Below, in pieces: positions 1 through 12,600 of a stretch of DNA of 64,000 nucleotides. This DNA comes from Lingula anatina. Lineage: Eukaryota; Brachiopoda; Lingulata; Lingulida; Lingulidae. The notes under the pieces were generated by a model. The model was not told the DNA's origin. It was given only the letters and a program-made list of their open reading frames with translations, and did not search any database. Location: the NCBI RefSeq assembly GCF_001039355.2, contig NW_019775303.1, forward strand, positions 215,664-279,663, in the 5' to 3' direction. Within the stretch, counting starts at the first letter, position 1. Every line of letters starts with the position of its first letter. The position numbers and the translations under genes are program-made.

Positions 1-103
1 TGGAAACATGAACTCTTTTTTGTTTTTAGTTGTTCATGAGACATGAACAATTTAGCTCATCTATAGGGAAACACTCATTTGAATCTACATTCCTCAGGCT
101 TAC

Positions 104-584
104 CTGAAACATACACCCCTTTTTCTGGGTGCTCATGTAAATCCAGTTTGGATTTTACATCTTTTCCGAGAAGATCTCTGATTTCTTCATTGTAAATTTC
201 TAAATAGGATGCATGGACTAAGAATTTTACATTATCTGTCACTGATATTGTCTCAAAGATATGATCAAATGCCCTGTAAAATAAAAATAAAAGAAACTCA
301 CATGTGTATTTGGCAAGTGATAGGTCAGCAATGTAATTTCTTCATTGCTAATATGGGAATAATGTCTACTGTCATGCAATGTTATAATAATTAAATTGCT
401 AAATAGAAAACATTTTCACATCCATTGGTCAATTGTGCAAATTCATTTTAGATATATATTAGTTTAAAAAAATTAATGCAAAGAAGCTAAAAGGGCATTT
501 TTGCTACATTCAAATAGAATATATACTTCCTCTGCTTACTTACTATACATATAAATGTGTGTGGTGTGTAACATCATACAGGAT

Positions 585-623
<39 letters not shown>

Positions 624-3391
624 TAAATAAATATCTAAGAAATAGGGTTCCTGAGGGTGAGCTACTCTTTCCAATATGGGGGGGGGGGGATGAGAATTTT
701 TGATGGCTATCCGTCAACACCATCTAGTTTTTATATTTATTGATCCATTTATCTATTTATTCATATGATTATTTATTCATTTATTTGTAAGAGAGGGTGA
801 GTGAGAATAACAAGAAAAAAGTAAATGAAACTGTGATCACAGCCCATGGTTACATAAACCGAAGGTCTTAAAAATGTTCCTTTTAAATTGAATATTACTG
901 ATTGTAGCATGAGGCAAACAAGTACAAAGTGCATTAACATGTTCTTGTCAGAAAAGCATGTGTTATTGATAGCTTACAGAGACGACAAGCAGCAAATAAA
1001 GAAAATGCATCAGAGAGGTATTCATCAATCTATACAACCACACACTTCAGTATGTACTGACATAATCATTACTCAGTGAAACATTGGGCTGGATTCAATT
1101 GTGACAGCTTATGACATTGATTCTGTTCTCACTACTAGCTGAGCTTTTCATTTATGAAATATTCAGTACTGTCAGAAATCAATATAACCTTTTCCTCTTG
1201 AATGTGTTTGGTTGGTCAACTAAAATTGCTTCCAATATCCTTTAGTGTAGTGGTGATTGGCATATTGAAAAAACAATAAGCATAGCCGCATGTCACTTTA
1301 AAGGTCATAACACTGATTAGTGTTTTCCAAGCAAAATGCAAGCAACTGTTTAAAAACACTGACAAAGTTAAAGAGCATTAAGATATATTTTGTAGTGGTC
1401 ATATTTTCATGCTGGCCCGTGTCTACTGTAGTTATAACTCTAAGCAGTGGCTTATTATAGAGACCCCCAATCAACTCCTTGGAGAAATGGGCCAAATATT
1501 AGGCTGGTTGTCACAACATGCAAAAACAGTCTCCTAGATCATATACTTAAGCTGCAGGGTTCTAGAAAACTAATAGGGCCATAGGAGCGGGATAAACAAA
1601 TCCATTCTTATCTTGAGTCATGCAGGGTTTTTTCTTATCTAAGCAAAATATTGTATAGGAAATTAAGTAAAATATGGAGAAAGACTTGAGGCACATTCAA
1701 TGCTTATTTCAATACTAGTTAAAAACAAAAAGGACATTTTTTTCTTTCAAATCTATGCGGAACATGCAGCTTTCCTTTCAGCAACCAAATGCATTTTTCT
1801 CTGGTTTATAATATTAAGCAGTAAAATGCGTTGTTGCCAATGGCATGTTTTGATATCTTTTATTGAATTGTTAAGAGAATGTTCTTCTCTCCAATAGCTA
1901 CATACTATTATGAGTGACATTAAATAAAATGTTGGAACTTGGCAAATATTTTCTTTTAAACAATGAGCAAATATTGCCTTGGAATAACAATAAAGGGCTT
2001 AAATTCCTACAAGTCTTATTTCTGTACCTCTTATATACAAAGGCCCCTTTTTTATTCATTAAGACTTACAATGACAAAAAAACAAAACAAAAATAAGCTA
2101 GTAAGTCCTTCTCAACAATTAATCTTAAAAATAAAGGAATATTAGAAGCACATATGTAAGAGGAAAGACTACTTGCAAAGCTCATTAAAATTTCTTGGTT
2201 AAGCCATATTTGCTTATGAAGTTATGAGAAAAAAATCCTACCAATAAAACTGATATTACAATTTTTTTTACGTACAAAAAAGAGTAAACTAAAAAAATTG
2301 CTAATAATACAGAACTTTTTTGAAACAATAGGCTAGACAGAATAAAAACAAGTGTCATGTGTTTTTTTGGCTGGGAGGGAAAGTAGGGAAATATTTTAGC
2401 TTTTTTGTTAAATTTTATTTTGCAATTCATTTTTAAGCACTTATCTACATGTATTTGAGGAAGCGGGAGAGACATACATCTTTACTTGCAGCTGCTGATT
2501 TATGCTCACCTTGGAATGATTCCTCTCTGTGTAGCTGGGTCAGTAATTCCCTGCATACTGAAAGACTTTCCACACCCAGTTTGTCCATATGCAAATATTG
2601 TACCATTATAACCTTCTGTTACACCCTGTAATTTCAAAACACCCTCAGTTACATGTATGTTCAAGTACATTTCTAGTACAGTCCATTATAATAATCAGAA
2701 TTTCAAATACAGTGGTCCAGCTACATAAGTACCCAGTACATGTATATTCAGTATATAATGTATAAACCAAAAAAGCACAGCTCACCCCTATTTCAGGCTA
2801 TTTTAACATCATTCATATCACATTCAGATAACATGAGAGAGAAATTACCTGATATTTTTGGTTGAAAGAAAATTACAAATTAACTTGCTTGGTGTACATA
2901 TATAGTGGTGACACAAGACCAGTAACATGACATAAACACTGTGCACCATGCAAGTTCAGCTGCAATCTTTTTGTACTAAAAGGTAATATATCATCTTCAT
3001 CTCATATTTTGCAATGGTGCTCCATGACATATATAGTCTCTCAATCATAAAAATAGGTACTTGTACTGATATATAGAACACAGCTTTGAACGATTAACTC
3101 CACACATTTACTCAAACATGAAATATTCCAAAAATACTGTCCAATAAATAGAATACATACCTCAACAAGTGGATATGCGATGTCTGCATAAATCTGTTCT
3201 GTTGTAGAGTCAATAAAGTAGGCTCCATCAAATGTGAAATTCTTTGGTGGTGCTTTTTCATCATTTGGATTAATAAGAGAACAACCACCACTAGCACTGT
3301 CCATAGAAACCACTAAACTACACTTGAGATCTTTTTCCCTTGAGTTCATAGGACGGCATCGCACCACCACTTTTACTGCCTCAGCAGCCAT
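104..3391 (-). CDS. KIF17: KIF17/OSM-3-type kinesin motor, 5' coding exons (partial)
   Basis: Three coding exons read on the minus strand: 3161-3391, 2510-2625 and 104-273. All have GT-AG borders and phases that join (0, then 2, then 1 nt of codon left over at 104). The protein starts [16 protein letters not shown], the usual N-terminus of the homodimeric kinesin-2 KIF17, and continues into the motor domain. The P-loop is GQTGCGKS (usually GQTGSGKS), followed by the conserved [14 protein letters not shown] and EHPEKGVYV. Known role of the family: plus-end-directed microtubule motor for ciliary (intraflagellar) and dendritic transport. The motor is cut after about 170 residues by the window edge, so stalk and tail are not seen. 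The start lies just after a splice-acceptor-like T-tract and ACAG (3393-3400), so a 5' UTR intron is likely. The gene diverges from PSMD2. Paralogy with KIF3 is unlikely given the N-terminal match. Confidence 0.93.
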
Positions 3392-5569
3392 TACTGTAAA
3401 AAAAATTAATCATTGCTTTATCTGTCAGCAGTGTGAACAATCTATGACAGTCTCTACAGATAGCTGATTAATGTTATTTATCATGCAACAAGTGAACACA
3501 CTCCATTCTTTTAAAATAGATTCTTGTTAAACAGCAAGATAACCTGGGTTTAAACTTAGTTTATAACATTTTAAAAACTGCTAGAGAATCAAACTATGTA
3601 AACCATTCACCCTTCATCTTCCTGATACCAGAGTAGTTGCAAGTCACAATGATTTCAAGTGCCTGACAAAACAGCCTTTCATAATGAACATCACGTGCTG
3701 TGTGCTTTATCCATGACAGTGCCTTCACAAAATACCCTTAAGCAATACTAATACAGTCAATTATGGTAATTCTTTAATTATGTATAGAACAAACCTAGGC
3801 ACCTAAGTAAACACAGTAAATTATCTAAAACTCGCTCTTCCTTTTATTTTATTCTTTTCAAAGACATTGTAAAGATATATAATTTTGATTCTCATATTTT
3901 GATACTGTCACAATTTTTTTCCACCATATTTCTGTCAATATTAGTCTAATCTACAGTAGATAGGTCCTTGGGTCTTAGATGATAAATATTTACATAATCT
4001 GCATTTTAGAGGACAGGATGATTGCTGCCCCAGGCTTTAAATAGGACTGCATCAATAAAACAAAAACTAGAATCAAGCAGTTACTTTTATAACAGTAGCA
4101 ATATCTGAAATTTTAACCTATATATATACCATACTGGCTAGAGTTGTGACAAATAAAAGTTATCACATCTATTCACATCTATAGCCATTAATTAATTATT
4201 CGAATTAACAGTTTTAAATAAAATCTCTAGCTGAAGAATAGATGTTAAAAGTTTATGATAATGCTTCAACTACCAAGGTGCACCTTCACACAATGTATCT
4301 ATATAAGAACATGTACATGCCAGTTTAAGCCCCAGCAGACTATTGTCAGACAATTATTGATGTAACACCATTATAAACTTTATTTTACAGAAGGGAAAAA
4401 GAATATTGAATATTTGACGAATGTTGGATACACTAAAACATCAAAAAGTAAACTGATTTTGAGACCTGTCTGAAGAAAAAATTAAGGTTGAACTTCTCTC
4501 ATGACAGGTAATGTTTTTGATAGTTTTTCAACAGATATATGACATTAATGTTACCAATAATAATCTTATTTATCTCATTTTGACAAACCTTGCCACTGGT
4601 CAACCATCTTGAGACAGTTTTGATTTGTGCAATACAAAAAAGCCAGTGCTCAAAGGCAAGGTGAAATTTGAAAAAAAAACAAAAAAACATGGATTATGGA
4701 TTGGGACTTCTTAATTTTCTATAGTCGTTACAGAGTTATGGTAAGCATCATGAGGAGGATTAAAAGATGATTACTTGGAGAAAAAACAGTAACCTAGGAA
4801 AATCTGTTAATTAGGAATTTTTATAGAAAAATCTTACTCTGTGCATTTTTTGGTTCAAAAATAAACAATAACATCATCTCATCATTTCAGCTGATTAAAA
4901 GACTAGCATAATTTCTGCTAGATGAACTTATTTAATGTTAATCCAGTGACTTATATTAATTATTAACTGATTATTATTTAGAGACACAACTCTCTTATTG
5001 ACAACTGAAGGTGAGAAAAAAGCAATTATACCAACTATGCACAAATCATATCTCAACTCGATGCATTATATACTCTTTAATTAAATAATTTGGTTCTAAA
5101 TGCATGGCTAAACACTTTGACCACCATGTCTTCCATTTTGAAAGGAAATATTGATATTAGGTACTTTTATTTGAGGGGTTTTATCATTTTAAAAGATGAC
5201 ACAAAAGGATAATCTCAACCAAAAAGAGGCTGTTTGATAGTACAAGCCCTCTTGCCTATGTTCAGTACACATCACCCTGGTGACCTACAGGGTAATACNA
5301 TGACGTAACCGCAGAGGTCGCATTGTCCAATGGCATGGCTTCTTTTTCGTAATGGTAGGTTAGAGTGGACCTGGCCAACGACACCCCGAGAGTTTGTTTT
5401 TTACGGTTTGATTGTGCGTATGCCATGCACGGAATTTACAAACGAGCGACGGAATGATGTAGCCTGCAGTATTAGCGGTAAGCGTGCCAAGTTTTAGGCC
5501 GCTCCGATGCCCGGCAGTATTTTATTTCGATTATTCTGTTGGAACTGGATCAGGTTTGTTTCAGAAGCT

Positions 5570-5795
5570 CATTCTATTTTATTGTCTCTATGGAGGTATA
5601 TGGGGACTTTACGACATTCGGTTTGAAGGCTTTAACCACTTGTTATAGTTTATTTTTGCATTGTATTGGATTAATGTGGTAGTCCAAGGTTGTTGTAGGT
5701 GGTTTTCAAGTTTATGCACCCGGTTTTAATATCATTTAGCGATTTTACGACAATCGTTTACTATCCAATCAAGGTGACAGCCGAGCGTGACCAAA
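5570..5795. repeat. Dispersed repeat shared with 48905-49140
   Basis: The sequence from ctattttattgtctctatgg to caaggtgacagccgagc matches the reverse complement of about 48905-49130 over more than 200 bases with scattered substitutions. It lies in the KIF17/PSMD2 intergenic stretch, so it may be inside or near their promoter region. Confidence 0.75.
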
Positions 5796-6191
5796 ATGTA
5801 CTGTGATTTGTAAGTAACAGTACATTTAAATGAAGACAACTGAATGAAAAAAAAACACATTAACGGAATGGAGCCCAAGGCAATGTGGAGATATTTTAAC
5901 TGTTATCAAGCTACCTAATACCATACTAACAGTGAGAAACTAGGGAAAGATGGGGTGGGTTATGTTCACTATGACAGGATACCAGTACCAGTAGCCTCAC
6001 TAAAGTAATGCTTTGCGTTGAACGAAAGTGCACTGTCATGAATGAATTCAATTTACCCTTTCTCAAAAAGGTAAGTCAAATTATAATAAAAGAAAATCCG
6101 TGGATGTATATGGCATTTTTGGTCATTAATTTAGTTTTCAAATATGAATCAAGCGAAACGAAGTAAATAAAATCATACTTACTGTGAAAAT

Positions 6192-6205
6192 GTTACCCTA
6201 GAAAC
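6192..6205. promoter_or_regulatory. X-box-like RFX site near the KIF17/PSMD2 divergent promoter
   Basis: GTTACC, CT, AGAAAC fits the RFX X-box consensus RYYNYY-N(1-3)-RRNRAC at every position. It lies about 10 bases from a minus-strand donor-like site that may end a KIF17 5' UTR exon. RFX factors drive many ciliary genes and KIF17 is a ciliary motor, so the location makes sense. A short degenerate motif can occur by chance, and function is inferred. Confidence 0.4.
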
Positions 6206-6632
6206 TATGTAAACAACTCTGTTAAAATCCGATTTACGGCCTCGTCAGAGCAAAAAGTTTGCGTGGATATAGGTATATAGCGCTATTTAGTCAAACCGTT
6301 CGACAGATCGAAAAGCCATCTCTCTATATTGCATGAGAATTACAATTCAATTCAACAAAACGAAAAATTCCATTCCTTTCCTCCATCTTGAAATCACGGC
6401 AGAGCCGAGCTTGACGGGAAGTGGACTCTCTGAACTTTTTCATGGAACACGTATGTATATAAGGTTTTAGGCAGGAATGGTTTGAAAATATCTAGTGACG
6501 TTTGGAAATATGTTTATTATTAGTATTTTGATGCAGTTTATTTCACTTTATTGCCTTTTCAAATATATTCTGCCTCAGTTAGAAAAGAGTATAGAGATTA
6601 TTTGTCTCGTTTTCAAACACCGGCTGTTCAAC

Positions 6633-9600
6633 ATGGCGGATACCAAGGAAAAGCAAGATACAGAGAAAGAAACACAAAAAGAAAAGAAAACAGAGGAAGA
6701 AAATGAACCAGAGTTGGTAAGAAAACTTTAAATTGCATTGACGTGTACTTTTTCTTCATTTTATAATGCCAAAATTCCTTAAACACATAGAAATTTATCT
6801 TGACGGAGTTCATGATAGCTGTGCAAAATTTGCTGTGTCACAAGTAACGTACTCACATCAGCACATGGAATATTTCTTTTTTTCTTTTTCTTTTTAAATG
6901 ATTAAAATGCCAAACAGTTTATTAGCAAGACTAACGGCTTTTGACAGTTGCAGGTATATGTCATAAAAGTGTATTTGTGTCACTCAGTGTGTGAATCAAA
7001 TGTGAAATAATTTGTGCTGGTAGTTTGTCATTGTTTGATTAGAAAACTATAATGCAGATCGTAACTGGGAAATGCCTGTGTTTAGCAGACACATATGCTT
7101 ATTTGGATTTTTTGACATGCTGATTAAGGTCCTTTTTAATTTTAGTCTGAGGAAGACAGGCAATTGCAAGATGAGCTTAACATGTTGGTGGAAAGACTTC
7201 AGGTAATTTCTTTCTTTCATATTTCCATAATTTTGAATCTTTTTTTTTTTTACTCATGGTAGTCAGTATTTGTCAAGTAACAACATGGTACTTTTTCAGT
7301 AATTGACCTACTTGGGTTAAAAAAGTGGATTTTAGGCTCATTCTCCACATGCATATTCTTACCTCTTCCAAGGAGGTTATGTTTTCACCCCTGTCTGTCT
7401 GTCTGTTTGTCATCAACATAACTCAAAAAGTCATGGACCGATTTGGATGAAATTTTCTGGGTAGGTGGGAAATGGGTTAACTTAGAAGTGATTAGTTTTT
7501 GGTGGTGACCCGGATCAATAATCAATCAATAATCAATAATAATAAAAAATTGCTGCCTTGGTGGAGGTCTGTGCTCTCGGAGTGCTTTTCTTGTTGTTAT
7601 ATCATCATTTCAACCTCTTTCAGGAGCCAAACCAAAAGCTTTACAAGCCAGCATTGGAAAGTATGAGGACTTTGATTCGGGCATCTACCACTTCAATGAC
7701 CTCTGTTCCTAAGCCCCTTAAATTCCTAAGGCCACATTATGATACTTTAAAGCAAGTTTATGAGAAGATAAAAGATACAAAAACTAAGGTAATGTTTGGA
7801 ATTTACTTTAATGAGAAGCACTATCCAAATTTTTTAAAGACATGCTCAGCATATGAAAGAAATATAATCTGCACTTTAAAAAGATATAAGTAAAATGTGT
7901 GTGTTAATATGAGAAATATAATTAATATTAGATTTTATTCTTACATTTTTCTTTGTCATAATTTTTCAAAGACATTTTTATCTTGAATTGTTTATATGCC
8001 TTATAGAGGATCCATGCTTGCTTCATATGTATATTTAAAAAGTAGCAGTAACTAACTCACGTAATTGAAGTACCCATCCATCCATCCATGAAAATAAATT
8101 AGCCAAAGATTGTTTGACCAATGTTTTTTAAAACAAATTTAGTCTTATTCTCTTCTCTTTTTTCAGGCATTCTGTGCAGATATCATCTCTGTGCTGGGTA
8201 TGACAATGGGGGAAGGGAGAGATTGTCTCAAGTTCAGAATGCTTGGCTCACATGAAGAAGTTGGAGCATGGGGACATGAATATGTTAGGTAATATTCAAG
8301 TAGTTTTGTGACATAGTATCCATTGCCAGAAATACTGCTAGAGATGCCATTCCATCTGTATTACTAATAAAATAGTTTTCAATGTCTCATTAGTAGACAG
8401 TAAAAGGTCATGTATGCTCAAAGCTGTCCAACACCTTATAAGTTTTTTAAAATATCCGTGATTGAATTTGTATGAATTTAAAACTGTTTCTTTAATGTGT
8501 CCAGGCATCTTAGTGGAGAGGTTGCCCAGGAGTGGCAGGACACACCAGAAAAAGAGACCAAAAAGCGTGAAGAACTTCTCAAACTTGCCAAGCAGATTGT
8601 ACCCTATTCCATGCATCACAATGCTGAGGCTGAGGCCTGTGACTTGCTGATGGAGATTGAAAGGCTGGACCTGCTTGAAGATTATGTAGATGAGAATGCA
8701 TTCCCTAGGGTATGCTTGTATCTGAACAGGTATGTTCTACAGTTTTATAAACAAAACAAAAATATTTATTTGATCCCAGTGATTGCAACTTATGCCTCTA
8801 CTGGTGATAGCTTGTTTACCCACATAGAATATTATTTCCTACTAATGTTTATATGATCCATTTGTTGCTATTGCTGTAACTTTTCAATTTGTATTTGTAT
8901 TTAACTATCTTGAAATATGTCACATTTTTTCTTTGGTATATAATTTTTATGTTTAATATGTCATAAGCTAATGAATATTATATTTGACTGAAGCCAGTAT
9001 TTCACAGTTTTTTGTGTGACTGTTCTACCACTGTCTGTTATCTTTTGTATCAGCTGTGTTCCCTATGTACCAGACCCAGAGAATACAATTTTGTTGAAGA
9101 CAACTCTCACTATTTTCCGTAAATTCAACCGTTACCCAGAGGCTCTCCGCTGTGCTATGGAACTAAATGATACAAACTTAGTGAAGGAGATCTTTTTGTC
9201 ATGCAAAGACTCGTAAGTAATGATTTCTATTTTCATTCTTGTGCCATGTGTTATTGTTGAATTTAAAAAAATTATTGTAGACTTTAAAAGATTTGTATTT
9301 TGTTTCAATTGACAGGCATCAATTTTTCTGGTCTTAGTCGCTGTGTGGAATCCTAGGTTGGCCCTGGTTAACTTAAGTATATGAAATGCTAATTATTTCA
9401 TCACTTGAATCTATTTTCAGAATGATTCAGAAGCAGCTAGCATATATGTTGGGCAGACAGCAGATCTTTTTGGAGTTGGATGATGAAATGGATGATTATG
9501 ATGATCTAGTAGAAATCATGTCCAATGCACATCTCAATAATAATTTCCTAGCACTTGCAAGAGAGGTAACACAGTTATTTCATTATTGTCCCACATTGAT

Positions 9601-12600
9601 ATGCTGATGTATCCTAATACTTATTTTCAGTGACTTTCATGACTGTGTACTGAGATTTTCACTCTCCTTACTGTTCATGGTTTGGCTTCTAATATTTTCA
9701 AACCAAGTTGGAATTTGGACCTTTGTGACTAGCATAACATTTCAATGTATTCAGTTACCAAGTACATCCACCCACTTATTAGAGGAAAATAAATTGTTTA
9801 ATGATATATCATGTTTGTAACACAACCAAACCTGTTCTAATTATTACAGTTGGATATTATGGAGCCTAAAGTACCAGAGGACATTTACAAGAGTCACCTA
9901 GAACCCAACAGAACAATTGGACCTTCTAATGTGGACTCGGCCAGGCAGAACTTGGCAGCATCTTTTGTCAATGGATTTGTAAATGCCGCATTTGGACAAG
10001 ACAAACTGCTGATGGAAGATGGCAGCAAATGGATCTATAAAAACAAAGAACATGGTATTGATATTGTCAGACTCCATTTGGCTTTTGTCCCAATTATGAA
10101 TCACCAACTTGTAAAGCTAATTTGTTTATACCTATGTTATCAGCATCACAACTACAGTCTCTAAAAGCAACATCCACCCACACCAAAACTAGTTTTCACA
10201 CATCAGCAACACATTTTTTAATGACCACAATTGATTTTACTTATATTTATCTATTTTATTCAAGGAAATTATTTTATTGACAGATCATAATAATTTTCAT
10301 TTTATACTTGTATAAGTATAAATACGACAATAAATGATAAATATTATTGCATAATTCAAATTTGAGATTTATCTAATTGCATATTGTTGGTTAAATTTAA
10401 AAAATGGTTATGGTTATAAATTAACAGGTGTAATGTAAGAGTATGTTGGATAATAGAATTATGGTTCTAGCCATGGTTTCCATAATGATGGATGTTCACT
10501 ATATGCTTAGCGCAGGCTTTCATAAAATTGTATTTTTAAGATCTTTGTTTTGCTTGCCCTTAAGAATATTTTGAACAACACATGTATTGGGTATTTTCAG
10601 GAATGCTTAGTGCCACAGCTACTTTAGGTCTCATCCTCCTGTGGGATGTTGATGGTGGCTTGACACAGATTGACAAATACCTTTACTCTTCAGAGGACTA
10701 TGTAAAAGTAAGGATGAATAATAGTTGTATTGTTGATAGTTCTACTTTTGAAATAAGTTTTAAAAAAAGTAAAAAGTTCTCTTTTGCTGTACCCCATTTT
10801 TCAGATTTAGCTTGTCTGTGGCAATTGCATGACCTATGTAACATTAAACAGCATTATAATAATGCATCAGTAAATTAGTTTTAAGTAAAATGAAGAATAT
10901 TAAGTGTATTGAAGTGTTTTTTTATTAACTAATTGACATTTTGATTACAGTCTGGAGCTCTGCTTGCTTGTGGCATTGTAAATAGTGGTGTGAGAAATGA
11001 ATGTGATCCAGCACTTGCTTTATTGTCGGACTATGTACTTCACAGCAACAATATTATGAGGATAGGGTCTATTGTAGGGTAAGTGATAAGCTTTAACTGC
11101 CTGGGTTGAATTTCGTTTATGAGCTGTTTTCACTGCTAGTTGCAAATTACATACATAATGCCTTTAATGAAGGTTTGATTATTGCAATTTGTTATGCTAG
11201 AAAATTAAAAGGAAAAAATTTAAACTGATTTTAAATATAAAAAATTGATTTTTTTGTAAGCAGAAATGAAAGTTTTTTTACATATGATGCATTTCAGTTT
11301 GGGCTTGGCCTATTCTGGCTCCAACAGAGAAGATGTCATCAGTTTGCTACTACCAGTGATGGGAGATTCTAAGTCTAACATGGAGGTAAAACTAAACAAA
11401 AGTGATTTGACTATTTAGGAGTATGTTCTCCATTTGAGAAAGGATTGCAGTCCTAAAGCATGCCTATTTATCGTAGTTGAACACAACCAGATCAGTTTAT
11501 TATAAATGCATATGATGTAACACAGTTTATTAATTTTCTATAGGTTGTGGGCATGGCAGCTTTGTCATGTGGTATGATTGCAGTAGGCAGTTGTAATGGA
11601 GATGTCACATCCACAATTCTACAAACGTTGATGGAGAAATCTGAATTAGAATTGAAGGATCCGTATGCCAGATTTTTAGTACTAGGACTGGCTCTTACCT
11701 ATTTGGGTAAGGTAACTAGTTGAAAAAGAGCACAGTTATAGTTTGATTGTCATGAGTAAATGATTTTTTTATTGAAGTACTTATGTTCATTGTCACTCAT
11801 TTTCATAATCCATTCAAATCTTGGTTTGGATATTTTAAATACTGAATACCATATTATAATAAAACTTAAAAGAAGATATTTATTTTTAATATGTGCCCCA
11901 TGTGTGTATTTGAATATAATATTCTGTCTTGTAAATATTTACATTACAAAAGGCAAACAAGAATCTGCAGATGCTGTGTTAGCAGCCTTAGAGGTGATGG
12001 CTGAGCCTATCAAGTCTTTGGCAACTATAATGGTGGACATTTGTGCCTTTGCAGGTGAGAATGAAGTTGTTGTGAGCATTTTGAAATGGGATCATCCCCT
12101 TGTAGCTTGACTAGTTGTGGGGAATGAGTGTAATGATTTGAAGACATAATAAATATGCAGTGAAGAGAAAAGAAGGCAGTATTAACATGTCTGTCCATCT
12201 TGGTTTGTCACTGCTAGATCAAAGAGCTTGTAATATCCTACGACATAGTGGTTTACAACTTAATCGTGTGGAAACGCTTGCTACATTTTTCCTTTTGATT
12301 AGCAGGAATACATATGTTCATGTTTTTCTCTTTTTTTTAAGTAGTAATAATTGACACGGTATTTTTCACATTAGCCAACTGCTACTTACACAAAATGATA
12401 ACATAGGGAAAAGACATGAAGACACGTTTAGATGAATGTAAAAAAAAAATTTTTTTTCCTCATGTCAAATGTATATCAGCTATTTGTAACTAATTATAGA
12501 CATTTTCTCTATTTTTAGGAACGGGAAATGTTTTGAAAGTCCAGCATTTACTCCACATTTGTTCTGAACATTATGAGGAAAAGGTAACTGTTCTTCTGCA

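Larger units (their letters stand above)
3394..6632. other. Intergenic / 5' UTR intron between KIF17 and PSMD2
   Basis: About 3.2 kb with no coding exon that I can support. The part near 3.4-5.2 kb is AT-rich and probably lies in the first (UTR) intron of KIF17. A minus-strand donor-like site (CACA then gtaagtatg, exon edge near 6183) could close a KIF17 5' UTR exon. One N sits at 5296-5300. A dispersed repeat covers about 5570-5795. The last ~250 bases before 6633 are the likely PSMD2 promoter. Confidence 0.5.
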
